Shown here piece by piece: positions 20,169 to 30,151 of a DNA stretch of 64,000 bases. The DNA is taken from assembly GCA_018136815.1 (NCBI GenBank), contig CM030936.1:2153694-2217693 (forward strand), written 5' to 3'. The notes below the pieces were generated by a model, which did no database searches, was not told where the DNA came from, and worked only from the letters and a program-made list of their open reading frames with translations. Position 1 is the stretch's first letter. Every line of letters starts with the position of its first letter. The position numbers were made by a program, and so were the translations under genes. Source of the DNA: Isochrysis galbana. Lineage: Eukaryota; Haptophyta; Isochrysidales; Isochrysidaceae.

Positions 20169-21828
20169 TCAATAGTCGCGCACTTTGCAGACAAACCACC
20201 CAAAGGCGCGCAGGCAGACCTTGGCAAATGACGCGGGCACCAAGGCGTCCAGCTTGGTCCACGCTCGTTCAACCATGCTATTGGCCTCGTCAATGCACGC
20301 CTCGAAAGCACCTGTGTCTTCAATGAGCCGCACCATGGCGCCGATTTCGCGCTCCTCAGATGGGATAGAGTACTGAGCCCAGAGCCATTGCTGGCGGCAT
20401 CGGTCGCCGGCTTCACCGAGTAGCATCATGGCGCGAATAACGGGCGCCGTGACCTTACCCTCAATGAGGTCTTCGGCCTTGGTCTTCAGAGATTTGCCGA
20501 ATCCCTACAAAAGTTCGACCAGGGAAGGGTAGTTTCTCAGAGTACACTTACTCGTCAGTTGGATGAGGTGATGACATTCACAAGGATCCCACACGCCCTC
20601 AGTGGCACACTTGCCTGCAGATTGATGACATCGTCGAGAATTTGGAAAGCGAGACCTAAGGCCAGAAAATAGTCGCCAAGTGCTGCTTCTTGATCCGAGG
20701 TGGCAGTGCCCAGTACAGCACCCGTCCGTGCGCATATTGAGGCGGGCAGGCCGGACTTCAAACGATGGCAACAGAGAAGCGCGTCCCACAATGGCGCAAA
20801 ATCATTTGCCTCAAGGCAAGTTGGCACCATGTGGGCAAAGCCGTGGATGTCCAAAGCCTGAATAGTAGCCGCATTGGGGGGTCAGGGGATTTTTGACATG
20901 CGGTGAGCGCTAAGTACGACAACTGCAGACCACGACGGATGGTGTGCGTTACGAAGAAGACCATGCGCAAGTTCAGCCGACGCCAATTTGAGTGGGAAGA
21001 AGCGTAGGGCAGTTAATAGTTGGGCGAGCTATTCCGTACCTGCCCTACGTGTGAGCCGCGAAGACAAGTGAAATAAAGTTCGTAGACGCGCAGCCGCTGT
21101 GCATTCGTAAGTGGATGATCGCGTGTGATGCCCTCACCCAAAAAGTAAGCAGCAGTCCCCGCATTTATCGCGGTTGCGACTCCATAGGTGATGTGGGCGC
21201 AGGGCCCCCCACGGCGAAGGAGAGAGTTGTCCTGCGAATGCAGCGAGCAAAGGGCGTTTGCAGTCATGGCGCCCGCATAGCGGAGTGGCATTAGTGGGAG
21301 ATGGAAAGGGAGCGTTGGCAAGCCACTGCGCCCGTCAATGGGAATGGCAGGCATGACAGGTGGAATGCGATCTACTACAGTGGAGACCAGCTCGAACCAA
21401 GAAGGCACAACCTTGCGCCAATCTAGCCTCAACCCGCACCAAGCTTTCCAGCTTGATTGTGCTATTACCTGGATGTCATCGATGATGAGCGAACCGGTGT
21501 GTAGGAACTCAGGAAAAGACGAAAACCGTTCCAGCACGCTGGGCTCGCCCCCCACCACGGCTGCGGCGAGAAGGAGGCCCATAGAGCGCCACCCCTTGCC
21601 CTGTCGGTCCGTGATGGCACGAACAGGTCGGATGAGCCCATCTACGAAAGCATCAGTTGGGAGTCCATGCATGGCGCTCTCAAACTCTGGAGAAACGGCA
21701 AGCTCAACAAGGTGCTGACGAGAGGGAGAGAGTGGGTAAACTGCAGCCACGTTGCGAAGAACCACCTGTGTAGAGAAGCAGATGCGCCCATCCTCATTCA
21801 ATTGTGAACAGGCATATAGTCCAAGAAA
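20169..21828 (-). other. domain 4 of the fusion: type III GGPP-synthase-like trans-prenyltransferase
   Basis: Carries the conserved elements of trans-isoprenyl diphosphate synthases in order: 'DRQGKGWRSMGLLLAAAVVG', the first aspartate motif 'LIIDDIQDNSLLRRG' (DDxxD split by an intron after DDIQ), 'CAHITYGVATAINAGTAAYF', 'GQALDIHG', and the second motif 'LGLAFQILDDVINLQ' (DDxxN) followed by 'KTKAEDLIEGKVTAPV'. The DDxxN form and short spacing match eukaryotic short-chain (type III) GGPP synthases. It probably condenses IPP with allylic diphosphates to C15 or C20. The protein ends with a 75-residue helical tail and TGA at 20171-20169. Being at the C-terminus of a tailoring-enzyme fusion is highly unusual. 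Confidence 0.9.
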
Positions 21829-24800
21829 CTGCGACACCCGTGCACATGGCGGCACGCACTTCAAAGTAAAAGCCAAACGTCTCAAGAGTCATGAAAGCCT
21901 TGGGCAGCTGCGCTCTGCTATACTGGCCGCCATACGTGAATGTGCTCACCTTTGAAACCCCATCGAGCATCGAGCGGAAGTCGTGATTTTGCGCACCGAA
22001 GTATTGTTCGACAAAGCCGAAGCCACGAATCGGCAGTCCGTGTCGAGTGCCTTCGACCCGCACCTGGGTTGACGGCCAGGTGCGTAGATGAGCATCGAGA
22101 GGGGATTGAAGACGGCATGCCAATGGAGAAAATGATGCCACCGCATCCCTCAGCCGTGCAAATCCGACATGCGAGTACAATTGAAAAAGACAAGCTACTG
22201 AGATGCGACACGCCGCCCGAGACATGGGGCCAGTGCAATTGAGCGGGGGCTTTTACTAACACCTGCCCTTCCCAGTAGGCGGGTGTTGCAATAATTGATA
22301 TGAGCTCCTGATCGTCAACCACTGCCGACAGGTCGAGCTGCAAACCCTCCGAGGGCACCTCAAGTCTCCATCGCGTGCCGTACTTGATGAAGGTGCGCAG
22401 TGATGTCCACTCGGCCACCTGCTCTAGAGAGGCGTCGGTATTATACTCGTATCCGGACGCTGGCACAACTACCGCCTTGTCCACGATAGTGCCTCTTGTG
22501 GAGGAATCAGCCGTTCGAGCATACGTCAGCTCAGTGCCGTCGTCAAGTTGCACACCGGTCCATACCCATTGCACATCAGGCATGCCCAGTCCGCTGCCTC
22601 CGCCGCCTACAATATCTGGTGCAGGTATCGCCTTCTCAGATCGGAGACTGTCCATCAGAATCACCTCGCTGACGCAATCGCGATCTGCCTTGGCAATATT
22701 TCCACCAAACTCATGGTCATACCAGCCTGCCCCAGTGACTTCCACGTGTGGATGAGGCGCCGTGGCGATATCACTCGATGAGCATAGACCGTCGTCTGCC
22801 GCCGGGGCATCACGGGTGCTGCACTTTTCCTGGTGACACACGGGCACAACACTCCCTTCCACAGCCATGCGCGTGATGGAATAGTAAAACATGGCGTCGG
22901 AGGACTCATTTCCCGGAGAAACACCATCAATGCCGTTGCGGATGGGTCGCTTGGATGGTGTGAAGGTCAGCGCAAACCCGAAAGACGAGGGCCCGCCGTG
23001 GGCGCCTGGACGAGGATAGGGGGTAACGTGGGGCTAAGCTTTCAAGCATGGCAGGCTCCTCTTAATTTCTGCGAATCCTGTCTCGCACGTGAGTTCCATG
23101 AGCCACAGAGAAACGGCCGGATGTATTCGAGGCCGTTGCGTTGGATGGTAAGCTGGCGCTCACCTTTTTCCGGTCGCAACTCGACTACATAAGCACCGCT
23201 TTCTACGTCTTTCCGCATCGTGAGCCGGTCCGCATAGATGCCGAACTCGTCCGCTTTCACAGTGAACCGCTTCTTCGCTGTGTGATCGGGTAGGGGCAGC
23301 ACTGCCGTTGCCTCCAAAGCCTCACGTAATGCTCTCTCAAAATAGTCTGTCTTACGTGGGTTGCGATGTCGCAACACGGCGGCGGCGGCATGCGGCTCGC
23401 CGCATGAGTAGAACGCGTGTCTCCCTCCACATAATAGAGATGCGTGCGCATGGCAAAGAAGTTGGTCACCCAAGCGTACACGGAATAGAGCAGCAAAAAC
23501 ACAGAAGGGGGAGCCATCTGCCGCCTACATGTGCCAGGGAGGAGCGGAAAGAAAGCGCAGCTGCTGTCGGCAATCAGCTCGGAAAGAGCAGTGGGGGCCA
23601 CGGGCTCGGCGGGAGGCAGTCGCAGGGTCTCTCACTTGAAGGTGTGCATGAAAATACCACCACTCAATCAAAGAGGATGAATGAGGCAGGTCGTGTAAGC
23701 GAAGGTCAATCTCTTTTTGACGACGCGGCCAGTCCGTCTTGTACAGCGGATTGGCCACCAAGCCGTGTCCCAAAGCTTCCAGCCATGCGTCCCGAACTTC
23801 ATATGTCCGGAGCGGCAACACTGTGGGGTCACGGAGTAGGCAATATAGGGCGGATCGCAATTTGGTGGCATCGGAGCCGCCGAGTGAGCGTAGCGCTCGT
23901 ATTTGTGTGAGTGCCTCGGAGTGAACGGACCGGCCCCACGCTGCCGGCAAGCAGACCTGAGATTTCTCGGCATGCTGGCCTACTGGGCCGTCGGGAAATC
24001 GGGCCCTTGTTGCCTCAGGGGCGAAGTAAGCGTCCAGCGCTGCAATCGCCATTTCGGCCGCCCCACTCCACGCACACCCCTCTCGATTGGGAGCAGGATC
24101 ACCTTGCATCAGTTCGACTGACAGGGCAGCTGACCCGGCTCGGAGGGCAGGGTCGATCAGCACTGTCGAGATACCCGTTTCGAAGTCGGGCACGCCGCGA
24201 CGATGAGAAGGCACGTGCACGCCTGCCCTTCGCCGTTCAATCCAGGATGCAAACGTTGGCTGGTCTGACCATTGAAGAAAAGGCACCACCAGCGAAGGGA
24301 CGCCGGCAGCTGCAGCGGCCGCTGTGGTCCCCGCTCCCCCATGATGAATCACAGCAGCACAACGCGGAAATATGACGCTGTGGGGTGCTGCCTCGATCCA
24401 GAAAACGTGCGGCCAGTCGCGGACATACGTGGGCACAGCGGCACCTATGGCGAGGATGCGCGTGCCACGTAGCGCGCGGCTCTCCGGGGCGAGGGCCTCC
24501 AGGAGGTTGACGGCCCACGACGTCTGATACACCTGCATCGAGCCAAAGGCGAGAGCGAGCGGAGCGCCGCCGGCCGTTAAGAACGAGTCGAGCTCTGCGG
24601 GGATGGACCAGTTGGGTGCAGCCTTCGTCTCACGAATGAACCCAATGTGCAGAAGCGGTAGGCCCGGAACCAAAGGCGGCAAGGATGAGGACAGAATCTC
24701 GGCCCCGCAAATGGACGGAGTCCTGTTCTCACGTTTCACAGCGGGCCCATGATCATTCGTACTGCTGCCGTTAGAACACGCGACGTTTGTTTCGCTCCGG

Positions 24801-27069
24801 CTGGTGTTGTGTGAGGGTACATCGCAGTCTCTTGGGTAGGCTAGCAGCGTTGGCTCGCTCTTCATCCACTCGATGCCAGTGAGAATGTCTTCCTTGTCAG
24901 ATATTTCTGCCTCGCGTCGCAAGTTCCGCCCGATACCATATGCGCGCTGAGCAGACAGCCATCGAACCGCGTCGCGAGCGTGGGCGCGCGCGTGGTAAGT
25001 CTGACGCAGATGCTCGTTGCGCATGAACAACGAGGGGTCGTCTTGCTCACCGCTGAGACGGGTACTTTCATCGCTGCCATTCAGCACATCCTCGCATGGT
25101 GGGCCGTACGGAGCGAATCTCACGTGCGCTAACGGCAGGCCAAGCGACCGTAAGAACCCGAGAAAGAAGACGACGGACCCGACGACTATGAGGTCCGCAG
25201 CATGGGTAGTGCTGAGCCGCTGCAGCGTGTCGAGCATCTCATCGCCATACGACTCGTAGAATGAGGCAACCCCACCATGAAAAAAACCCTGGGAGAGATG
25301 GGAATAGTGCGATGTAGATATTAAGAGATCGAGAGCATTGACGCCCGGTGGCACTTAGGGCGCGCGGGGAGGAGCCAATGAATAGGGCCGTACCGTGCCA
25401 ACCAAGCACGGAATACTTGCCTGCTGGGAGCCCCGCACTCGCCATGAAACACGAATCCACGACAACCCAATACGAGTGCTTTTGCAAGTTGAGCCATGGC
25501 GCACCTCTTTGTCGTCATTGACGGGGGGAGGTGCCGCGCTGTCTCCGGCCACCAACGAGGCAAAGGGCACGCCTGCCTGTGACGCCAGCGGCGCGAACGC
25601 AGGCAGGGAGCACAGCAACGGTGCCCAACCGGCAGCTTCCATCGCCCGACATAGGGGCAGAAACGGCTGCACATCTCCACGAGTGCCCAGAGTGACAATG
25701 AGTGGCCGGCGCGGCGGTGACACATTGCTGGCAGGTTGACTACCATTCGCGTGCACAAGAGAGGTGTCGACCTCCACTCCAGGACTGGTAGTCAGTGTGA
25801 GCGGCATGTCCCCGCACGCCTCCATGCGTGGGCGCTTGGATGCGCTGTGAGCTTCGACAAAGGCTCGCTTCTCTGCTCCTGCTGCAACCGAACCCAGGGC
25901 ACCCACGTCCGTACTGCCGTCCTCGGGTTTTGCGCTGGCCACAAGTTGACGAGCGCCCAAAAGAACAGGCAGCTCAGCGCATGCATTGTGTTGCCCATTT
26001 TCGATTGCCATCAACGTGCACGCTTGTGGAGAGAGCTGCAACAGTGGTGTCTCGCCGAGACTCGATATTGTGTAGCCAAAGGTGTTGAAGTGAGGCTCGA
26101 GCGCGGCAAAAGCATTTCGAAGCCACGTCGCCTCGTCACGCAACGCGCGCCCATACTTGCGGTTGACATCGGATGAGATGGTGCCCTTGCGAGCAGTAGC
26201 CTCGAGCTGGCCGACAATGGGAAGGGGGCCAACACTGAGTGTGGGGCGTCGGGGCTGTGACATGAGGGCGCCACGATGCGTCCTATGCTCACACCGGCCA
26301 GCGTCGGCCTAGCCGCGGTGCGTGAGCGTTACGGGAAGATTGGCGCCGTTCGTCCAAGAGTGCAGCCCAAAAGCGTGCGAAACGGCGCGGTGACAGCATA
26401 GCACACCTGCTCGAGCGGCACCGGCGGCAAGCTGAGATCGGCGAAGATCGCGTCCAGTATCGCTTGCGCTGAGTCGCGCGAGCTCACCATCTCCTCGAGC
26501 CGTACGATCCGCACGCGCCTCAGGTGGGCGATGTCCTCTGCTAGGATCTGGTGCGCGCGGCACCAATGCACCGCGAAGGCCCAAATCTGGCACGGCTTGA
26601 GGGTGGCCTTGCCACCTCCATGGCGCGATGCCCACGCGGCGGTGGCATACGCCACGGCGACAGGGTGACGAAGAATAATGAGATGGTACGAGTCTGGCCA
26701 CAGCGCCTGAAGGAATCGCGTGCGCAGGATGTTGGACGGCGATTTCTCGAGACGGACAGTGGGCGGCGTCTGCGTGGGCTCCCAGTGCGGCTCCCAAGCC
26801 TCGTCGAGCGCTCTCCTGGCATGGGGGCTTGCGTGTCGCTCAGTCATGTGTGCAAGCGTGTTATGTGCAAAGGCGCCCGCGCCGCCGAGCGCGTCGTCCA
26901 CCGGGTAGATGCGCTGCACGTGCTGTCCCTCTTCCTCGAGCGCTGTGGGCATCGGCGGGCGGAGGCCGCTCACGGCAGGGTGAGCCTTGAGCAGTGAGGC
27001 GAGCAGTGAGGTGCCCGAGCGGTGTACGCCAGCGAGGAAGGCATAGGTCGGAGACGGGCTGTCCGACAT
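20169..27069 (-). CDS. four-domain fusion: sulfotransferase - GT1 glycosyltransferase - CrtC/AttH - prenyl diphosphate synthase
   Basis: My ten-exon model: 27069-26333, 26282-25474 (3' end tentative), 25353-23636, 23524-23164, 23005-22263, 22063-21950, 21828-21469, 21231-21040, 20857-20615, 20504-20169. Lengths sum to 5,613 nt, an open frame of about 1,870 residues. Introns are 50-237 bp and start GT and end AG, except the last, which starts GC (CAG|GCAAGT). Motifs run across the junctions: 'EWWYFHAHLQ|AADGSPF', 'YWEGQ|VRVEGTRHG', 'DDIQ|DNSLLRRG', 'GQ|ALDIHG' and 'NLQ|GFGKSL'. No terminator or promoter space separates the sulfotransferase from the next ORF (a stop at 26329 and a Met at 26263), and sulfotransferase C-terminal sequence continues beyond the 50-bp intron. 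A C/T-rich promoter-like stretch lies upstream of 27069. The likely role is making and decorating an isoprenoid; the product is unknown. The exon 2/3 junction is the least certain part. Confidence 0.75.
21951..23665 (-). other. domain 3 of the fusion: CrtC/AttH lipocalin-like domain
   Basis: Begins 'LIEWWYFHAHLQAADGSPF' (exons 3/4), the EWWYF signature of the AttH/CrtC fold. It continues with 'FTVKADEFGIYADRL', 'YVVELRPEKG', 'FGFALTFTPSKRPIRNG', 'SDAMFYYSITRMAVEG', 'GAGWYDHEFGG', 'VQWVWTGVQLDDGTELTYAR', 'YWEGQ' and 'VRVEGTRHGLPIRGFGFVEQ', covering both lipocalin halves. Bacterial CrtC hydrates carotenoid precursors. Eukaryotic relatives near terpenoid genes are candidate hydratases, cyclases or isomerases. 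Which reaction applies here cannot be read from sequence. Aspartate-rich and aromatic pocket residues ('WYDHEFGG') are present. Confidence 0.88.
23880..25705 (-). other. domain 2 of the fusion: GT1 (sterol-glucosyltransferase-like) glycosyltransferase
   Basis: The N-terminal Rossmann half begins 'RRPLIVTLGTRGDVQPFLPL', the hallmark of sterol 3-beta-glucosyltransferases and related GT1 enzymes. The C-terminal half has 'PLALAFGSMQ' and the nucleotide-sugar-binding signature 'AAVIHHGGAGTTAAAAAAGV' followed by 'PFLQWSDQPTFASWIERRRAGV'. A long Ser/Thr-rich insertion (about 25,150-24,700) separates the halves. The catalytic-type His and the HHGG motif are intact. Family members transfer glucose from UDP-glucose to sterols or to polyketide and terpenoid aglycones. 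The intron between 25,474 and 25,354 falls inside the N-terminal half and its donor is tentative. Confidence 0.88.
26160..27069 (-). other. domain 1 of the fusion: sulfotransferase
   Basis: Starts at Met 27069 ('MSDSPSPTYAFLAG'). The PAPS 5'-phosphate loop is 'GVHRSGTSLL' at residues 14-23, 'LEKSPSN' at about 107-113 is the conserved substrate-side motif, and 'LIILRHPVAVAYA' at about 130-142 is the 3'-phosphate-binding strand. The frame meets TAA at 26331. A 50-bp GT-AG intron (26332-26283), phase-compatible, joins it to the next ORF, where 'NRKYGRALRDEATWLRNAFA' and 'LEPHFNTFGY' resemble the usual C-terminal helix and 'LGY' end of sulfotransferases. It has no transmembrane anchor, so a soluble enzyme is expected. 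It would transfer sulfate from PAPS to a hydroxyl, possibly on the sugar or the isoprenoid. The alternative is a separate sulfotransferase gene ending at 26329. Confidence 0.8.
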
Positions 27070-28794
27070 CCGTGTGGGTGGATGGGTGAAGGAGGAGGAG
27101 GAGTGGGGACAGGGGGAGTGGGGAGGAGAGATGTGGGCGGTGCCAGATGATTCGGGGGGTGGGGGGGGTGGGGGGGGAAGGTTGTGACCGGGGGGGGAGG
27201 GGGGGGGCAGAGCGAGAGGCGGGGAGCGGGGAGACAAGGCGGGAGAGAGAGGCCCGAGGGGAAGGGGAGAGAGAGAAGAATCCTCCCTCTTTCCCTCTGT
27301 TTTGCCTCCTCCCCTGCCTCCCCCCCCCGCCCCTCCCTCTACTATCTCTCTTCTTGTTTCCCGCTCTCTCTGTCTCTCTCGCTCGCTCGCTCGCCTCCCA
27401 AAAGCCGTGGCTCTTCTCAGTAGCGAGAGGCATTGATTCTCTTCTCTCTCGTCGTGCCTCTTCTGTTCCTGTGCCTCGCCGGCGCTTCTCTCCTCTCCCT
27501 GCGTGTCTTATCCTGCCCCCTCAAGTAAAAGGGGGGGGTACACACGGCGCGCCTATCTACTCTCTACTCTACCTACCTAGCTGAGTAGCAGGTCGTCGGG
27601 GAGCCCGACGAGGAGAGGCGATCAGGGGGGGAAGTACTCTTGTAGAGGGGAAGACAACAAGATAAGACTCTCTCCTCCGAGTCGCCTCGTCGTGGAGCTT
27701 GGCGACACTATCATGCTATCATGTCGCCGCGCGCGTCCGCTTCTGCTGCTGCGAGGGGTGGAAAGTACAAGGGGTGGAGGGAGGAGGGGGGGGGGGGTAA
27801 GACCGTAAGAGCGACAGGCGGGGGGTCGGCTACCATCCCGCGCACTAGCGGTGGGCATCCCGGAAAAATCCGGTGGGAGAGGGGAGGGAGGTGTTGTATT
27901 CATGCCCATCGAGATCAGCCTTGCTGGAGGGAGGGGGAGGGGGTGGGGTGGGAAGAATAAAGACGGAGACGGAGGAGACGGAGATGGGGACGGGACGGAG
28001 ACGGAGATGGGGACGGGACGGAGACGGGGATAAAGCAGGGGGAAGGGGGAGGATTGGGACGGAGACGGAGACATGTAGACGCGGAGGTGCGGAGCTGGAG
28101 GAGGAAGGAGACTTGAGACGTGTTACGTGTAGACGCGGAGGCGCGGAGATGCGGAGACGCCAAGATGCGGAGACACGGAGACGGCGAGACGATGAGGCGC
28201 ATAGCGGCCCCAGCCTAGACGGAGAGGGAGACGGAGACGGGGACGCTAACCTTATGCACGGAGACACAGACGACACACCGACGCCAACAAAGATGTAAAT
28301 GAAGCTGCTGATTGAGACGTAAACGTAGATGGCGGCATCAGCATCGGCGCAGTATGAACGTCAGAGCCCACGGCGAGCGGAAAGAAGGAAAGTACTATCT
28401 ACTTGTTCTTGCGGCATCGCTGGACGCTGGATCGCTCGCTGGAGCACGCCCCGAGGGAAGGAGAGAGGAGGGAAATATGGAAATGGCCAGGAACATGCCA
28501 CGAGAGCGGTGGGTTAAGGGTGCCCGTTCGGGTGGGGAAGGGGGGTGGGGGGGAGAGATTATTGAAGGGAAGGGAGGGGGGGGAAAGAAGTGGGAATAGA
28601 AGAGGGAGATGGGGAGGGGGAGAGAGCGGACTCTCCAGAAATCAGGATACTCTCTCTCTAGAGTATAGAGTAGTCTACTCTAGAGTAGGCGGGAAAGAGG
28701 GGGGAGGAGGCTGGGAGTTGGCGGCCACTCCCGCTCCTCTTGGGAGAGGGGCGGCGAGGCGGCTGCATCCCAGCGCGCGGGGCGCCGTCAGCGG
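27070..28794. other. divergent promoter-like spacer, low complexity
   Basis: G-runs on the plus strand at 27,150-27,250 and C/T-rich tracts to about 27,560 precede the minus-strand fusion gene. From 27,950 to 28,250 an imperfect 'gacggagacggagatgggga' minisatellite keeps several frames open. The 28,500-28,720 part is G-rich with 'ctctagagtatagagtagtc', a small palindrome. No coding region is supported. Confidence 0.5.
27955..28235 (+). repeat. imperfect 'GACGGAGAC' minisatellite
   Basis: Hexamer-based units (gacgga, gatggg, gcggag) repeated imperfectly over about 280 bases, with one longer repeat 'tgtagacgcggag(g)(t/c)gcggag' seen twice at about 28,075 and 28,130. Confidence 0.7.
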
Positions 28795-29670
28795 ATGCTG
28801 GCCTCCGAGGGTACCGCCCACTCGGAGAGATGGACGAGGAGACGTGGCGAGAGGGGAGGGCGAGGCAGGAGGCCGCCTGCTCTCTCGGCAACGGCGCGGC
28901 GCGGCGCCCTTCTCCAGCTCGCACTGCTCTGTGCGCTGGCGACGAGCTCGGGAGCATTGCATGCGCCCCATGCACCCCAGGGCATCGCACGCCGCGCCGC
29001 GCTCTCCCTTCTACCGCCCATCCTCGTCGCTGCACTCACCACTGCGGCCGATTGTCAGCGGATCGTCTCGGCTGCTGACGCACCGCCGCTGGACAAGAAG
29101 CCTAGCTTCCGCAGGGTGCCGCTCACGCAATACATTGCAGCACTCGGTGACCCAGCCGCATCATCCGGCACTGGGGCCGACAACTGGGGGCTCTGGGTCG
29201 ACGATCCAGGCCCTCGCGGGGTCAGGTTGAGCGCGTTCGAATCTATGCTGGTCAAGACTGGCGGCAGAGCCCAGGCCGGCTGGCAGTTTGACACAAACGA
29301 TTGGTGGCTTGAGGAGCATGGCCTCATCATGCCAGGTCCAGATGCTCTGCCAGCCACCAAGTACGACCGTGTAAGCGGTGCGACGCTGCCCGTGCGCCGA
29401 TATATCGTAACGGGCGGACGAGATGTGACAACCGTGCTGACCGTGCACTCGGACGGCAAGTGGGAGCTCGATAAGGGAACGTTGTACGATGTCACGCATC
29501 TCCCATGCCGCTCGGCACGCTACACACCTGCCGCGGGTGCAGGCTCGTGCACGCCGGCCATGGCTGATCGAGCTCAATTCCCGGTGAAGCCAGGAGCGGC
29601 CATGCCAGCAGTGAGGCAGTGCTCCAAACAAGACTACGCTGTGCTCTTCGTGGTCGGCATCGAAGCCTAA
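28795..29670 (+). CDS. predicted thylakoid-lumen protein of unknown function (tripartite presequence)
   Basis: ORF of 291 residues. A hydrophobic signal-peptide core at 37-52 ('GALLQLALLCALATSSGA') is followed by a short His/Arg/Ala stretch and a twin-arginine signal at 66-84 ('ARRAALSLLPPILVAALTTA'). This arrangement fits plastids of secondary red origin with final delivery to the thylakoid lumen by the Tat route. The mature part (about 100-291) has conserved-looking blocks: 'DNWGLWVDDPGPRGVRL', 'AGWQFDTNDWWLEEHGLIMP', 'GRDVTTVLTVHSDGKWELD', 'GTLYDVTHLPCRSARYTP' and 'CSKQDYAVLFVVGIEA'. I do not know its function. The 36-residue charged leader before the signal core is long, so the true start could be in an unrecognised upstream exon. 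Neighbours give no clue. Confidence 0.72.
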   Translation: MLASEGTAHSERWTRRRGERGGRGRRPPALSATARRGALLQLALLCALATSSGALHAPHAPQGIARRAALSLLPPILVAALTTAADCQRIVSAADAPPLDKKPSFRRVPLTQYIAALGDPAASSGTGADNWGLWVDDPGPRGVRLSAFESMLVKTGGRAQAGWQFDTNDWWLEEHGLIMPGPDALPATKYDRVSGATLPVRRYIVTGGRDVTTVLTVHSDGKWELDKGTLYDVTHLPCRSARYTPAAGAGSCTPAMADRAQFPVKPGAAMPAVRQCSKQDYAVLFVVGIEA

Positions 29671-29952
29671 ATGACAGTGGCGCCACAAGCGCATTGACGA
29701 GGCACATTTGTTCCTTCTTCTGACACACTGGCAAGCCAAAAGCCGATCGAGTTTCTTGGAATATCATCTTGGTGTTCAAGTCGCATAGATGTACATCTGC
29801 GCAGGTCATCCGTGTCTTGTTTTGAGTGCTGACGCGCACGTTGTTGTGTTGGTTTGTGCGTTTGACGGTGCTTACCGGCCCTAGTGACATCGAGGCACTT
29901 GCATTACCCCTACCACAAGGCTTTTCATGGCCAGCCGAAGGCCGCGCACGCG

Positions 29953-30151
29953 CGGGCCATCGGACCATATCTAAGCCCTTCACCCCAATCCCCCTAGTAG
30001 TGCACGGGGGGAGTCGCCTGATGGCGGGGGGAGAAGGGCCGGGGGAGTGGGGGTGTAGAAAGTATGCTACGTACTACGTGTAGTAGGTAGTGGTTCCATT
30101 CGCCGCGAGTGCGGTAAGAATATGAATACAGAATATTAGAGCGGTTTTTTA
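29953..30151 (+). repeat. dispersed repeat family B, copy 2
   Basis: Contains 'ggaccatatctaagcccttc', 'tagtagtgcacggggggagt', 'gtggttccattcgccgcgag' and the end 'gcggtaagaatatgaa...gcggtttttta'. Same orientation as copy 1 and opposite to copies 3-5. Confidence 0.8.

Noticed and set aside
26309-26797. 162-residue ORF overlapping the sulfotransferase in another frame
   Set aside because: A shadow of the sulfotransferase exon; it lacks PAPS-binding motifs.
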